Assembly: GCA_902497025.1 (NCBI GenBank)
Contig: CABVDJ010000006.1
Span: forward strand, 12,085-76,084
Length of the DNA stretch: 64,000 nucleotides
Direction: 5' to 3'
Origin: an uncultured Collinsella sp.
GTDB lineage: Bacteria > Actinomycetota > Coriobacteriia > Coriobacteriales > Coriobacteriaceae
Shown here: piece after piece, positions 55,503 through 63,768 of the stretch
Layout: every line of letters begins with the position of its first letter
How positions within the stretch are numbered: position 1 is the first letter of the stretch
Notes under the pieces: model-generated
Told to the model about the DNA's origin: nothing
The model's database searches: none
The model's input: the letters and a program-made list of their open reading frames with translations, nothing else
Position numbers and translations under genes: made by a program

Positions 55503-56882
55503 CTAATGCACAAACATACGCACGAACTTGTGCTTCCAGCTTGCGTAAGGAGCATAGCGGAATGGCACGTCCAACCACGTTGCCTTGTTCACGATGCTCT
55601 TCTTGTGGCTAAACGTATCGAAACTCTCGCGGCCATGGTACTGCCCCATACCGCTCGCTCCCATGCCGCCAAAGCCCATATGGCTCGTAGCCAGATGCAT
55701 GATGGTGTCGTTAACGCAGCCGCCGCCAAAGGGCACGTAGCGCACAAAGCGCTGCTGAACCGCGCGATCCTGGCTAAAGATATACAGAGCCAGCGGCGTC
55801 GGACGGTCTGTAATAAACGTCTCGGCCTCGTCTAGGCTCTCAAACGTCAGCACCGGTAAGATGGGGCCGAAGACCTCCTCCTGCATCACGGCGTCATCGG
55901 GGGTCACGCCGTCCAAAATCGTCGGCTCGATCTTGAGCGACGACTCGCGCGCCGTGCCTCCAAGCACAACCTTATCGGGGTCGATCAGCCCGCGTACGCG
56001 CGCAAAATGCTTGGCGTTGACGATATGCCCGTAATCCTCGTTATCGAGCGGATGCTCGCCAAACATACGGCGGGCCTCCTCCTTGATAAGGTCCAGCAGC
56101 TCGTCATGCACGCGCGCATCGACCAGCAGGTAGTCGGGCGCCACGCAAGTCTGCCCCACGTTGAGCCACTTACCAAAGGCGATACGCCGCGCCGCGACCT
56201 TCAAGTTTGCCGTCGCATCCACGATGCAGGGGCTCTTTCCGCCCAGCTCAAGCGTCACGGGCGTGAGGTTTTTGCTCGCGCGCTCCATAACGAGCTTGCC
56301 GACCGAAACGCTACCGGTAAAGAAGATCTTGTCCCAGCACTCATCGAGCAGCGCTTCGTTTTCGGCGCGCCCGCCCTCGACAACCGTCACCAGGCACGGA
56401 TCAAATGCCTCTTCACAGATTTGCTTGAGCACCGCGCTCGATGCCGGAGCATAGGCACTCGGCTTGATGACCACGGTATTGCCCGCGGCAAGGGCGCCGG
56501 CGAGCGGCTCGAGTGTTAGCAAAAACGGGTAGTTTCACGGAGCCATGATGAGTGTGACGCCATAGGGCACGGCTTGCGTTTTGCACACGCTCACGGCGTT
56601 AGCGAGATCGCACGGACGCAGGCGCGGACGACTCCACCGAGCCACGTGAGCGATCTGATGTCGAATCTCGGAAAGCGACGTACCAATCTCGCACATATAG
56701 GCCTCGTCATGCGACTTCCCCAAATCGGTCTTGAGCGCATGGGCGATATCGGCCTCGTGGGCCCGCACCGCATCGCGTAAACTCACGAGCGCGCGACGTC
56801 GAGCATCGACATCAAACGTGGCGTGCGTCTTAAAGTAGGCGCGCTGATCGCCGACGATGCGCGCAATTTCCTCGGTGTTCAT
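55503..56882 (-). pseudogene. Aldehyde dehydrogenase interrupted by an in-frame TGA
   Basis: Both halves share one frame: codons 1-115, then TGA at 56537-56535, then 343 more codons. Together they give a 459-residue family-3 type aldehyde dehydrogenase with LELGGKSPCIVD and the catalytic cysteine in NVGQTCVAPDYLL. The stop falls in MAP*NYP, where the family has APWNYP, so one base change of the Trp codon (TGG to TGA) explains it. No frameshift is present. AGGAGGG precedes the intact start. It follows the alcohol dehydrogenase gene by eight bases. As written it gives only a 115-residue stub. Read-through or a sequencing error cannot be excluded. Confidence 0.8.
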
Positions 56883-56890
56883 GGACCCTC

Positions 56891-58111
56891 CTAATTCTCG
56901 TCCTCAAACATACCACCTGCAACGACTTCGTACATATGCTCGAGCTCCAAGCGGTCCATTAGAAGCGGAACGGGGTATAGCGGATTGGCCTCGGCATCGG
57001 CATGCACCGCCATCTCGGGAATGTCAGAGCGGCGAATGCCCAAGACATATTTGGGGATTCCCAGGGCCTCGTTCATGCGGTCGACCCAATCGATAAAGGC
57101 CTCGGCCGCAAGACTATCCTGCGCGGTAGCCGGCGCAATGCCCGCCATGTGAGCAAGATCGGCAAGCTTGGGGGCGGCGGCGTCACCATAAGCGCGAAGC
57201 ATGTGCGGCAGGATGATCGCGTTGGCCAAACCGTGCGGAATTCCGTATCGGCCGCCCAAACTGTGCGCGATGGCATGCACATATCCGACATAGGAGCGGG
57301 TAAACGCAACGCCCGCCTTATACGCCGCCAAAAGCATATTGCGACGAGCGCACATGTCGTCACCATGCTCATAGGCCTCGAGCAAATTGTCGTGGATAAG
57401 CTGCACCGCCTGTCGCGCCATCTTACGCGTATAGGGCGTGGTGCTTCGCCCGATAAAGGCCTCAACGGCATGCGTCAGGGCGTCCATGCCCGTCTGCCCC
57501 GTAATGGAAGCGGGCAAGCCGCACGTAAACTCGGGGTCGTGCACCGCAAAGCGCGGAATAAGCACAAAGTCGTTAATGGGGTACTTGTAGTGCGTCTCGT
57601 CATCGGTAATTACCGCCGCAAGTGTGACCTCGCTTCCCGTGCCTGCCGTGGTGGGGACGGCGATGAGAAGCGGCAGGCGACGATGAATCCGCAGCAGGCC
57701 GCGCATCTTGTTGATGGGCTTGTTTGGCTGCGCAATGCGTGCGCCCACGCCCTTGGCACAGTCCATGGCCGAGCCACCGCCAAAGCCGATAATGGCCTGG
57801 CAGGCGCTCTCTCGATACAGGGACGCCGCTTCTTCCACGTTTGAAACCGTGGGGTTTGCACGCGTTTCGGCATAGACCGTAACGCCAATCCCCCTGCATG
57901 CGAGCGCCGTCTCGAGCGGTGCCGTGAGCCCCAGACGGGCAATGCCGGGATCCGTCACGATAAGGACCTTCTGGATCGAGCGCTTTTGAAGCACCGCGGG
58001 CACATCCTCGGCATGCTCTAAAATGCGCGGCTCGGTATAGGGCAGGATCGGCAATGCAATGCGAAAAACCGTCTGATATGTTCGGCACCAGGCACGACGG
58101 GCTAGATGCAT
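56891..58111 (-). CDS. Iron-containing alcohol dehydrogenase
   Basis: 406 residues of the Fe-ADH family. The NAD motif is GFGGGSAMDCAKGVG, then PTTAGTGSEVT, and metal ligands lie in GMDALTHAVEAF and YVHAIAHSLGGRYGIPHGLANAI. It interconverts an alcohol or diol and its aldehyde with NAD(H). The adjoining aldehyde dehydrogenase would form or use the same aldehyde. AAGGAG precedes the ATG. A Rex-like palindrome lies just upstream, pointing to control by the NADH/NAD ratio. Confidence 0.92.
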   Translation of the reverse strand: MHLARRAWCRTYQTVFRIALPILPYTEPRILEHAEDVPAVLQKRSIQKVLIVTDPGIARLGLTAPLETALACRGIGVTVYAETRANPTVSNVEEAASLYRESACQAIIGFGGGSAMDCAKGVGARIAQPNKPINKMRGLLRIHRRLPLLIAVPTTAGTGSEVTLAAVITDDETHYKYPINDFVLIPRFAVHDPEFTCGLPASITGQTGMDALTHAVEAFIGRSTTPYTRKMARQAVQLIHDNLLEAYEHGDDMCARRNMLLAAYKAGVAFTRSYVGYVHAIAHSLGGRYGIPHGLANAIILPHMLRAYGDAAAPKLADLAHMAGIAPATAQDSLAAEAFIDWVDRMNEALGIPKYVLGIRRSDIPEMAVHADAEANPLYPVPLLMDRLELEHMYEVVAGGMFEDEN

Positions 58112-58128
58112 AAAGGAAACTCCTTCAT

Positions 58129-58146
58129 TTGTTGATAGGTCAACAT
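58129..58146. promoter_or_regulatory. Rex-like operator upstream of the alcohol dehydrogenase operon
   Basis: TTGTTGATAGGTCAACAT contains perfect TGTTGA/TCAACA arms (58130-58135 and 58140-58145) with a 4-base spacer. It is close to the clostridial Rex consensus TTGTTAA-N4-TTAACAA. It starts 18 bases upstream of the start codon of an NADH-linked alcohol dehydrogenase, a classic Rex target. No rex gene is in the window. Confidence 0.5.
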
Positions 58147-58367
58147 TTGCTCGCCCGATTGTACTCAGCGGCGGTCAAAGACGGCCTGCCAATCGTTAAT
58201 CAATCAACATCTTCATATCTCAAAATTGTTTTATTAAAAATCATTCCTAATAGGCTTCACATTTGGTTGCACTTATGGATAATAGAACTCGTCAAGACGC
58301 ACGTCCGGAGAGGGCCCTTACGGGACCGGACGAGCGCACAATCGCCATCGATCGAAAGGATCGAATC

Positions 58368-58928
58368 ATGAAGTTTGTTTGCCCCGTTTGCGGTTATGTG
58401 GAAGAGTTCGACGGCGACCAGCTGCCCGAGGACTTCAAGTGCCCCCAGTGCGGCGTTCCCGGTTCTCGTTTCCTGAAGCAGGAGGAGGGTCAGCTCGAGT
58501 GGGCTGCCGAGCACGTCGTGGGCGTCGCCAAGATGGAGGGCGTCTCCGAGGACATCGTTGCCGACCTGCGCGCCAACTTTGAGGGCGAGTGCTCCGAGGT
58601 CGGTATGTACCTGGCCATGGCGCGCGTCGCTCATCGCGAGGGCTATCCCGAGATCGGCCTGTACTGGGAGAAGGCTGCCCACGAGGAGGCCGAGCACGCT
58701 GCCAAGTTCGCTGAGCTCCTGGGCGAGGTCGTAACCGACTCCACCAAGAAGAATCTCGAGATGCGCGTTGAGGCCGAGAACGGCGCCACCGCCGGCAAGA
58801 CTGATCTTGCCAAGCGCGCCAAGGCCGCTGGCCTCGATGCCATCCACGATACCGTGCACGAGATGGCTCGCGACGAGGCTCGTCACGGCAAGGCTTTCGC
58901 CGGCCTGCTCAAGCGCTACTTTGGCTAA
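58368..58928 (+). CDS. Reverse rubrerythrin (rubredoxin domain first), peroxide reductase
   Basis: 186 residues. The rubredoxin Fe site (FVCPVCGYVEEF and FKCPQCGVPGSRF) is N-terminal, residues 1-35. The four-helix diiron domain follows, with GECSEVGMYLAMA, HEEAEHAAKF and ARDEARHGKAF. This swapped order defines reverse rubrerythrin, an NADH-dependent peroxide-detoxifying protein of anaerobes. The ATG at 58368 is preceded by GAAAGGA. The leader holds a hairpin with 7-base arms CGTCCGG/CCGGACG near 58303-58333. Confidence 0.92.
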   Translation: MKFVCPVCGYVEEFDGDQLPEDFKCPQCGVPGSRFLKQEEGQLEWAAEHVVGVAKMEGVSEDIVADLRANFEGECSEVGMYLAMARVAHREGYPEIGLYWEKAAHEEAEHAAKFAELLGEVVTDSTKKNLEMRVEAENGATAGKTDLAKRAKAAGLDAIHDTVHEMARDEARHGKAFAGLLKRYFG

Positions 58929-58962
58929 GCCAACCGCTTGAGACATAACCTCTAGCTCGATG

Positions 58963-58994
58963 AGGCCCGGACCGTATTGGTTCGGGCCTTTTTG
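58963..58994 (+). terminator. Rho-independent terminator of the reverse rubrerythrin gene
   Basis: Nine-base arms (58963-58971 and 58981-58989) with one wobble, then TTTT, 34 bases after the stop. Confidence 0.85.
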
Positions 58995-59058
58995 TGTCTC
59001 GAGGACTCGTTAACGCCCTGAAATAGAGCTATCTTCGGCATAGGTTTCTCGTCAAAAA

Positions 59059-59181
59059 CTAAGTGAGTAGACTTTTTGGAACTTGCCGAGCACGCCATCC
59101 ATATTGCTTTATAAAGCCGCAGGTAAATGACTTGTTTCAAAACGGCCTGGTCGCCAAAGTGCTAAAAGCCTACTCACTTAG
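59059..59181. mobile_element. Miniature inverted-repeat element, copy 1
   Basis: Terminal inverted repeats CTAAGTGAGTAG (59059-59070) and CTACTCACTTAG (59170-59181) are perfect over 12 bases and 17 of 18 when extended. The 121 bases from 59061 align without gaps to copy 2 with 19 differences counted by eye. No coding capacity. The right end lies inside the last codons of the adjacent minus-strand gene and supplies its stop. Confidence 0.75.
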
Positions 59182-60297
59182 AACCGCAGCCGTCCACGAT
59201 CGAGCCATTTTGTGTCTAGCGGGCATCTTTCCGTCGATTACTCCCAATTTTGTCCAGTCAATGAATAGTTCAGACCGGAGTAATGCCTCAGCCCTTTGCT
59301 CATCCGAGCTTTTATCACGATATTCAGCATCGAGCATCCTGCATACGGCCTTAACGATCGCGCGGAATCTATCCTCATCCGATATCTGTCTGTGTGTAAG
59401 GAGAAGCACATCGTAGCCCATGGCCTGAAGGGCCGTCATGCGGTCAGCGTCACGCAAGCCATCCCCTGCGCGTCCGTGCGAGGCCTTTCCCTGACATTCA
59501 ATGGCCACCTGTCGCCTACCGTCCGGCGAAGAAAGAAGTAGGTCGATATATACACGGGACTTTCCCACAATCGCTCGAGCACTTGTGCTTAACGTCACTT
59601 CGACATTGAGCTCTATGCCGCAAAACCCTTCGCCTCCCAGGGCTCGCGGCAGTCCAAGCAACAAATACGCCTCGACCTCAAAAGGCGACGCGGCACCCAA
59701 TGGAACGAGTTGCGATACCGCCATAAATCTATTGCCGTAACGCATCCCGCAAACATCTGAACAAAAACGGTCAAGGTCTCTGCCTAAAACCAAAGCGTCT
59801 CGACGCCATAAATTTGAGGCGGTGCCGTCCTCGGACGGGCAGCGCACCCAACCGAACGTTGTCGAAATCGCGCCCGAATCAATTGCACGCGAAAGCTCCG
59901 CCTCAAGTGCCGCCGGCAGAGCGCACACCGCAAACAGGCCGCACATCTCCGCCAACACAAAAAGAAGCTGAAGATCCGTCAGATGCCGCGACATGATGAA
60001 TGCCGTCAGTAGAGGAGACGTAATCAAAAATCCATGCTCCGTTTCCAGCACGGATTCCCTGGGGGGCTCACCAAGGAACAGCCGCTGCCTAATGCTGGTA
60101 GGACAAGTCCGCTTGTTTCTCGACCGAACCAATGTATACAACGGAAAGCCGAGCGCAACCGCAGCAGTCGGGTTACGGGCGAGATCATATCGCTGCCGGT
60201 CTTCTTCCGGCCGTGGAAGCGGCGGACACAAAGCGCGAACCTGAGGGGGCAAACGCCAGTACCTAAAAGCCGATATGTCACAAAGTAGATCCTTCAT
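59170..60297 (-). CDS. Hypothetical protein with restriction-endonuclease-like C-terminal domain
   Basis: 375 residues. The N-terminal about 230 residues resemble large actinobacterial hypothetical families (SAFRYWRLPPQVRALCPP, TSPLLTAFIMSRHLTDLQLL) and may relate to AbiEi-like proteins. The C-terminal part has SRVYIDLLLSS, VAIECQGKASH and ALQAMGYDVLLLTHRQI, the D...ExQ/K layout of PD-(D/E)xK or Vsr-like (DUF559-type) domains. It starts at ATG 60297 with no good ribosome site. The last three residues (LSE) and the stop come from the miniature element. It lies between two copies of that element, so it may be cargo. Confidence 0.6.
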   Translation of the reverse strand: MKDLLCDISAFRYWRLPPQVRALCPPLPRPEEDRQRYDLARNPTAAVALGFPLYTLVRSRNKRTCPTSIRQRLFLGEPPRESVLETEHGFLITSPLLTAFIMSRHLTDLQLLFVLAEMCGLFAVCALPAALEAELSRAIDSGAISTTFGWVRCPSEDGTASNLWRRDALVLGRDLDRFCSDVCGMRYGNRFMAVSQLVPLGAASPFEVEAYLLLGLPRALGGEGFCGIELNVEVTLSTSARAIVGKSRVYIDLLLSSPDGRRQVAIECQGKASHGRAGDGLRDADRMTALQAMGYDVLLLTHRQISDEDRFRAIVKAVCRMLDAEYRDKSSDEQRAEALLRSELFIDWTKLGVIDGKMPARHKMARSWTAAVLSE

Positions 60298-60380
60298 AGG
60301 CACAGGAAAACACGAATTTCAACCCAGTCAGTCACGCATTGGCGCGAACGCACCAAAAATGGCACCGAACGGACTGCTAA

Positions 60381-60457
60381 GTTTTCAACAGCCCTCCCCA
60401 ACTGGCCAAAAGCTTGCCGAGAGCTGGACGAAGCCCTGTTGAAAACCCCATTTTTTT
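60381..60457 (+). terminator. Orphan terminator-like inverted repeat upstream of the nuclease-like gene
   Basis: Perfect 11-base arms GTTTTCAACAG / CTGTTGAAAAC (60381-60391 and 60436-60446) with a 44-base loop, followed by T7 at 60451-60457. It would terminate a plus-strand RNA, but no plus-strand gene is upstream. It may instead be an end of a mobile segment. Confidence 0.4.
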
Positions 60458-60480
60458 CTCATGCAGAAGCTTTACGCGGC

Positions 60481-60601
60481 AAGTGAGTAGACTTTTTTGA
60501 ACATTCCGAGCAGGCCGGTCTTCCTGCTTTTCAAAACCGCAGGTAGATAGCTTGTTACAAAACTGCCTGGTCGCCAAAGTGCTAAAAGTCTACTCACTTA
60601 G
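60481..60601. mobile_element. Miniature inverted-repeat element, copy 2
   Basis: The inverted repeats AAGTGAGTAGACTTTT and AAAAGTCTACTCACTT are perfect over 16 bases. It has the same length and orientation as copy 1. Its right end contains the stop codon (TGA) and last codons of the pdxR-like gene. The inner part keeps the shared block GCCTGGTCGCCAAAGTGCTA. Confidence 0.75.
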
Positions 60602-62030
60602 ATTGCAGAGTGCCCCCCATTAGCTGCAATTCCAAGGTAGTTAGTACTTTTGGACTCAGATCGTCATACTGGACAAGAATATGAGTTGAGTTTTCAGGGG
60701 CAGATGCGCCATCGGCACACCAAAAACAGTCACCGATATCGATAAAAGGGATGCTCGAGCGCGTGAGGGCCCGTGCAAAAGTGCTTCCGCCCGTTCCACG
60801 CTCCGCAACCACGGTGCAGTAAAGGCCCGCGTCTGCGTGTTCGATCGAGACTTCCCCTGCCGGAAATGCCTTCCGTACAAGCGCCGCCAGGCCATCACGC
60901 GCCTCGCGAGCACGAACGCGCACGCGGTTCACATGTCGCTCGTAATCACCCGATTCCAGCAAACGAGCCAAAGCGACCTGGTCAACAGAGCTCACCGACG
61001 AGGCGTAAAAACCAAGGTTGCGCCTAAACCGCTCCATTAGCTCATCGGGCAGCACCATGTACGCTAGACGCAACGCCGATGACAGGCTCTTCGAAAACGT
61101 GTTGGTGTAGATAACCGACTGGGAGGCATCGATCGACGCGAGCGCGGGAATTGGCTTGCCAGCAAGGCGAAACTCACAATCAAAGTCATCTTCGATGAGA
61201 TACCGACCTGGTCGCTCGGCGGCCCAGCTCAGAAGCGCATAGCGACGCGCAATGCTCGTCACAAGGCCGGTCGGATACTGATGGGACGGCATCAGGTGAA
61301 GGACATCGGTCCCGCTTTTCTGCAGAGTGCTCAAGTCCACGCCCTCATCATCCAACGGGATATGTCGAACTTGGCAGCCCATAGCCTGATAGATACGCGT
61401 CAGACGCAAATAGCCCGGATCCTCAACCGCATACACCTTGTCCGCGCCAAGCAACTGAACCAACATGGTATCGAGCAGCTGGGCGCCCGCACCGATAACG
61501 ATGTTGTTGGGGTCGACATTCATACCCCTTGTCCCGTGCAGATGGTGAGCAATTGCGCGTCGCAGCCGAGCAGTGCCCTGCGCCGGTGCGGGCGAAAAGA
61601 TTTCGCGCTCGTCTTCGGATGCCAGCGTCGCCCGTAGCGCGCTTTGCCAAAGCCGCGCCGCCTCCAAAGCAGAAGGAGAAAGCGCATCGAATCGCTCGAC
61701 CTGTCCGTTGACATCATGCGCGCTGAGGCCCACAGAGACGGTATCTCGGTCGATGCCCTGCGAAGCCAAAGGCAAAACCGGTGCATCCGGAAGCTTGCAA
61801 GCGTAGTAGCCACGACGCGGCATTGAGCAAATATAGCCCTCGGCAAGTAACTGGCTATATGCATTCTCGATGGTAATGACACTGATTCCCAGATGACTGG
61901 CAAAGGCGCGCTTAGACGGAAGATGCTCCCCCGCCGCAATACGTCCAGCAACAATATCATCTCGAATTTGCTGGTAAACATACTCATAAAGCGATGCTTC
62001 GCCGCGTTTTTCCAAATTGTAGTCAAGCAT
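60594..62030 (-). CDS. pdxR: PdxR-type MocR regulator (GntR winged helix fused to aminotransferase fold)
   Basis: 478 residues. The N-terminal winged helix (about 5-80) has HLPSKRAFASHLGISVITIENAYSQL. The rest is a fold-type I aminotransferase domain with the PLP lysine in YTNTFSKSLSSALRLAYMVLP. Divergent transcription from pdxST fits PdxR, which activates or represses PLP synthesis. The ATG at 62030 has AGGTGG upstream. The gene ends inside copy 2 of the miniature element, which supplies TCT AAG TGA. Its length is still normal for the family. Confidence 0.88.
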   Translation of the reverse strand: MLDYNLEKRGEASLYEYVYQQIRDDIVAGRIAAGEHLPSKRAFASHLGISVITIENAYSQLLAEGYICSMPRRGYYACKLPDAPVLPLASQGIDRDTVSVGLSAHDVNGQVERFDALSPSALEAARLWQSALRATLASEDEREIFSPAPAQGTARLRRAIAHHLHGTRGMNVDPNNIVIGAGAQLLDTMLVQLLGADKVYAVEDPGYLRLTRIYQAMGCQVRHIPLDDEGVDLSTLQKSGTDVLHLMPSHQYPTGLVTSIARRYALLSWAAERPGRYLIEDDFDCEFRLAGKPIPALASIDASQSVIYTNTFSKSLSSALRLAYMVLPDELMERFRRNLGFYASSVSSVDQVALARLLESGDYERHVNRVRVRAREARDGLAALVRKAFPAGEVSIEHADAGLYCTVVAERGTGGSTFARALTRSSIPFIDIGDCFWCADGASAPENSTHILVQYDDLSPKVLTTLELQLMGGTLQSK

Positions 62031-62041
62031 GAGTTTGCCAC

Positions 62042-62085
62042 CTGACCTTATCGAGCTGTTCAATCTGGTATTAGGCTGACCTTAT
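62042..62085. promoter_or_regulatory. Candidate PdxR operator: CTGACCTTAT direct repeat, 34-bp period
   Basis: CTGACCTTAT occurs at 62042-62051 and again at 62076-62085, exactly 34 bases apart. MocR-type regulators such as GabR bind paired direct repeats with this spacing. The pair lies in the pdxR/pdxS intergenic region, nearer to pdxR. Confidence 0.55.
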
Positions 62086-62175
62086 TATTATCTCGAAAAC
62101 TGAGTATTTTGCCATACCCAGCTCCCCGATAGGATGTTCCGTCAAGCAATGCACATGCCAACCAAGGGAGCAACC

Positions 62176-63066
62176 ATGGCAGAACAGACCAGCAAGGCCG
62201 ATCGCGTCAAACTCAATCGCGAACTCGCGCAGATGCTCAAGGGCGGCGTCATCATGGACGTCACCACGCCCGAGCAGGCACGCATCGCCGAGGAGGCGGG
62301 CGCCTGCGCCGTCATGGCACTCGAGCGCATTCCGGCCGACATCCGCGCCGCAGGCGGCGTCTCGCGCATGAGCGACCCCAAGATGATCAAGGGCATCCAA
62401 GAGGCCGTCTCCATCCCTGTTATGGCCAAGTGCCGCATCGGTCACATCGTCGAGGCGCAGGTCCTTCAGGCCATCGAGATCGACTACATCGATGAGTCCG
62501 AGGTTCTCTCCCCCGCCGACGACGTCTATCATATCGACAAGACCCAGTTTGACGTGCCGTTTGTCTGCGGCGCCCGTGATCTGGGCGAGGCGCTGCGCCG
62601 TGTTGCCGAAGGCGCCACGATGATTCGCACCAAGGGTGAGCCGGGTACGGGCGACGTCGTTCAGGCCGTGCGTCACATGCGCAAAATCCAAAAGCAGATC
62701 CGCGACGTAGTTGCCCTGCGCGACGACGAGCTCTTTGAGGCAGCCAAGCAACTGCAGGTTCCGGTCGAGCTGGTGCGCGAGGTCCATGCCACGGGCAAGC
62801 TTCCCGTCGTGAACTTTGCCGCTGGCGGCGTAGCGACCCCCGCCGACGCCGCGCTGATGATGCAGCTGGGTGCCGAGGGCGTCTTTGTCGGCTCGGGCAT
62901 CTTTAAGAGCGGCGACCCGGCCAAGCGCGCCGCCGCCATCGTCAAGGCCGTGGCAAACTTCACCGATGCCAAGCTCATCGCCGAGCTTTCGGAGGACCTG
63001 GGCGAGGCCATGGTGGGCATCAACGCCGACGAGATCGAGATTATCATGGAAGAGCGCGGGCGCTAG
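62176..63066 (+). CDS. pdxS: Pyridoxal 5'-phosphate synthase lyase subunit
   Basis: 296-residue TIM barrel that builds PLP from ribose 5-phosphate, glyceraldehyde 3-phosphate and ammonia. It contains VIMDVTTPEQARIAEEAGA, the lysine in PVMAKCRIGH and the second lysine region TMIRTKGEPGTGD. It forms a dodecamer with PdxT. The ATG at 62176 (MAEQTSKADR) has AAGGGAG upstream. The upstream in-frame ATG is not conserved. Confidence 0.97.
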   Translation: MAEQTSKADRVKLNRELAQMLKGGVIMDVTTPEQARIAEEAGACAVMALERIPADIRAAGGVSRMSDPKMIKGIQEAVSIPVMAKCRIGHIVEAQVLQAIEIDYIDESEVLSPADDVYHIDKTQFDVPFVCGARDLGEALRRVAEGATMIRTKGEPGTGDVVQAVRHMRKIQKQIRDVVALRDDELFEAAKQLQVPVELVREVHATGKLPVVNFAAGGVATPADAALMMQLGAEGVFVGSGIFKSGDPAKRAAAIVKAVANFTDAKLIAELSEDLGEAMVGINADEIEIIMEERGR

Positions 63067-63086
63067 TCCAGCAGAAAGGATCGCAC

Positions 63087-63674
63087 ATGAGCGATTATGC
63101 AGACCAAACGGTCGCCGTGCTGGCGGTCCAAGGTGCTTTTGCCGAGCACGAGGCAAGACTATCCGAGCTGGGCGCACGTTGTATTGAGCTGAGGCAGGCG
63201 GCCGATTTGAAGCAGGACTTTGACCGTCTGGTACTTCCCGGCGGCGAGTCTACCGTTCAAGGGAAGCTGCTTGATGAGTTGGGCATGCTCGAGGAGCTTC
63301 GTGCCCGTATCGCTGAAGGCATGCCCGTCCTGGGCACCTGCGCCGGCTTGATTCTGCTGGCGCGCGACCTTGCCGCCCACGACGATAAGGGGACACCGCG
63401 CCTGGCAACCATGGATGTGCTCGTTGAGCGCAATGCCTACGGCAGGCAGCTCGGCAGCTTTCGAACCAAGGGGCAAATAGCCGGCATCGACGGTGAAGTG
63501 CCGCTGACGTTTATCCGCGCGCCCCGCATCGTCGAGGTCCACGGCGACGCCAAGGCCTTAGCGAAAGTCGACGGTCGTATTGTCGCCGCCCGTCAGGGCA
63601 ACCAGCTCGGCGTAACCTTCCACCCCGAACTCGACGAAGACACCCGCCTCCACGAACTGTTCCTACAAATGTAG
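63087..63674 (+). CDS. pdxT: Pyridoxal 5'-phosphate synthase glutaminase subunit
   Basis: 195-residue class I glutaminase giving ammonia to PdxS. It contains LPGGEST, the nucleophile in LGTCAGLILLA and the His-x-Glu of VTFHPELDED. It starts 20 bases after pdxS with GAAAGGA, so it is in the same operon. A long perfect hairpin lies downstream. Confidence 0.96.
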   Translation: MSDYADQTVAVLAVQGAFAEHEARLSELGARCIELRQAADLKQDFDRLVLPGGESTVQGKLLDELGMLEELRARIAEGMPVLGTCAGLILLARDLAAHDDKGTPRLATMDVLVERNAYGRQLGSFRTKGQIAGIDGEVPLTFIRAPRIVEVHGDAKALAKVDGRIVAARQGNQLGVTFHPELDEDTRLHELFLQM

Positions 63675-63698
63675 GCATCGAAATCAACAAACGAAACG

Positions 63699-63760
63699 AG
63701 AGTGGATGATCTCCCACTTTGAGCTTGAATGCAGGCTCAAACCGGGAGATCATCCACTCT
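63699..63760. repeat. Long hairpin after pdxT (possible terminator)
   Basis: Perfect 17-base arms (63699-63715 and 63744-63760) with an inner TTTGAGC/GCTCAAA stem (63718-63724 and 63735-63741). It begins 25 bases after the pdxT stop. No clear T-run follows on the plus strand. Confidence 0.6.
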
Positions 63761-63768
63761 TGTTCTAT

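Noticed and set aside
56535..56537. TGA read as Trp or selenocysteine
   Set aside because: TGA is the normal stop of several genes here (for example the HTH regulator and pdxR), and the site is a Trp in the family, not a Cys/Sec position. A point mutation is simpler.
55503..56882. Frameshift in the aldehyde dehydrogenase
   Set aside because: Both halves are in the same frame. Only a stop codon separates them.
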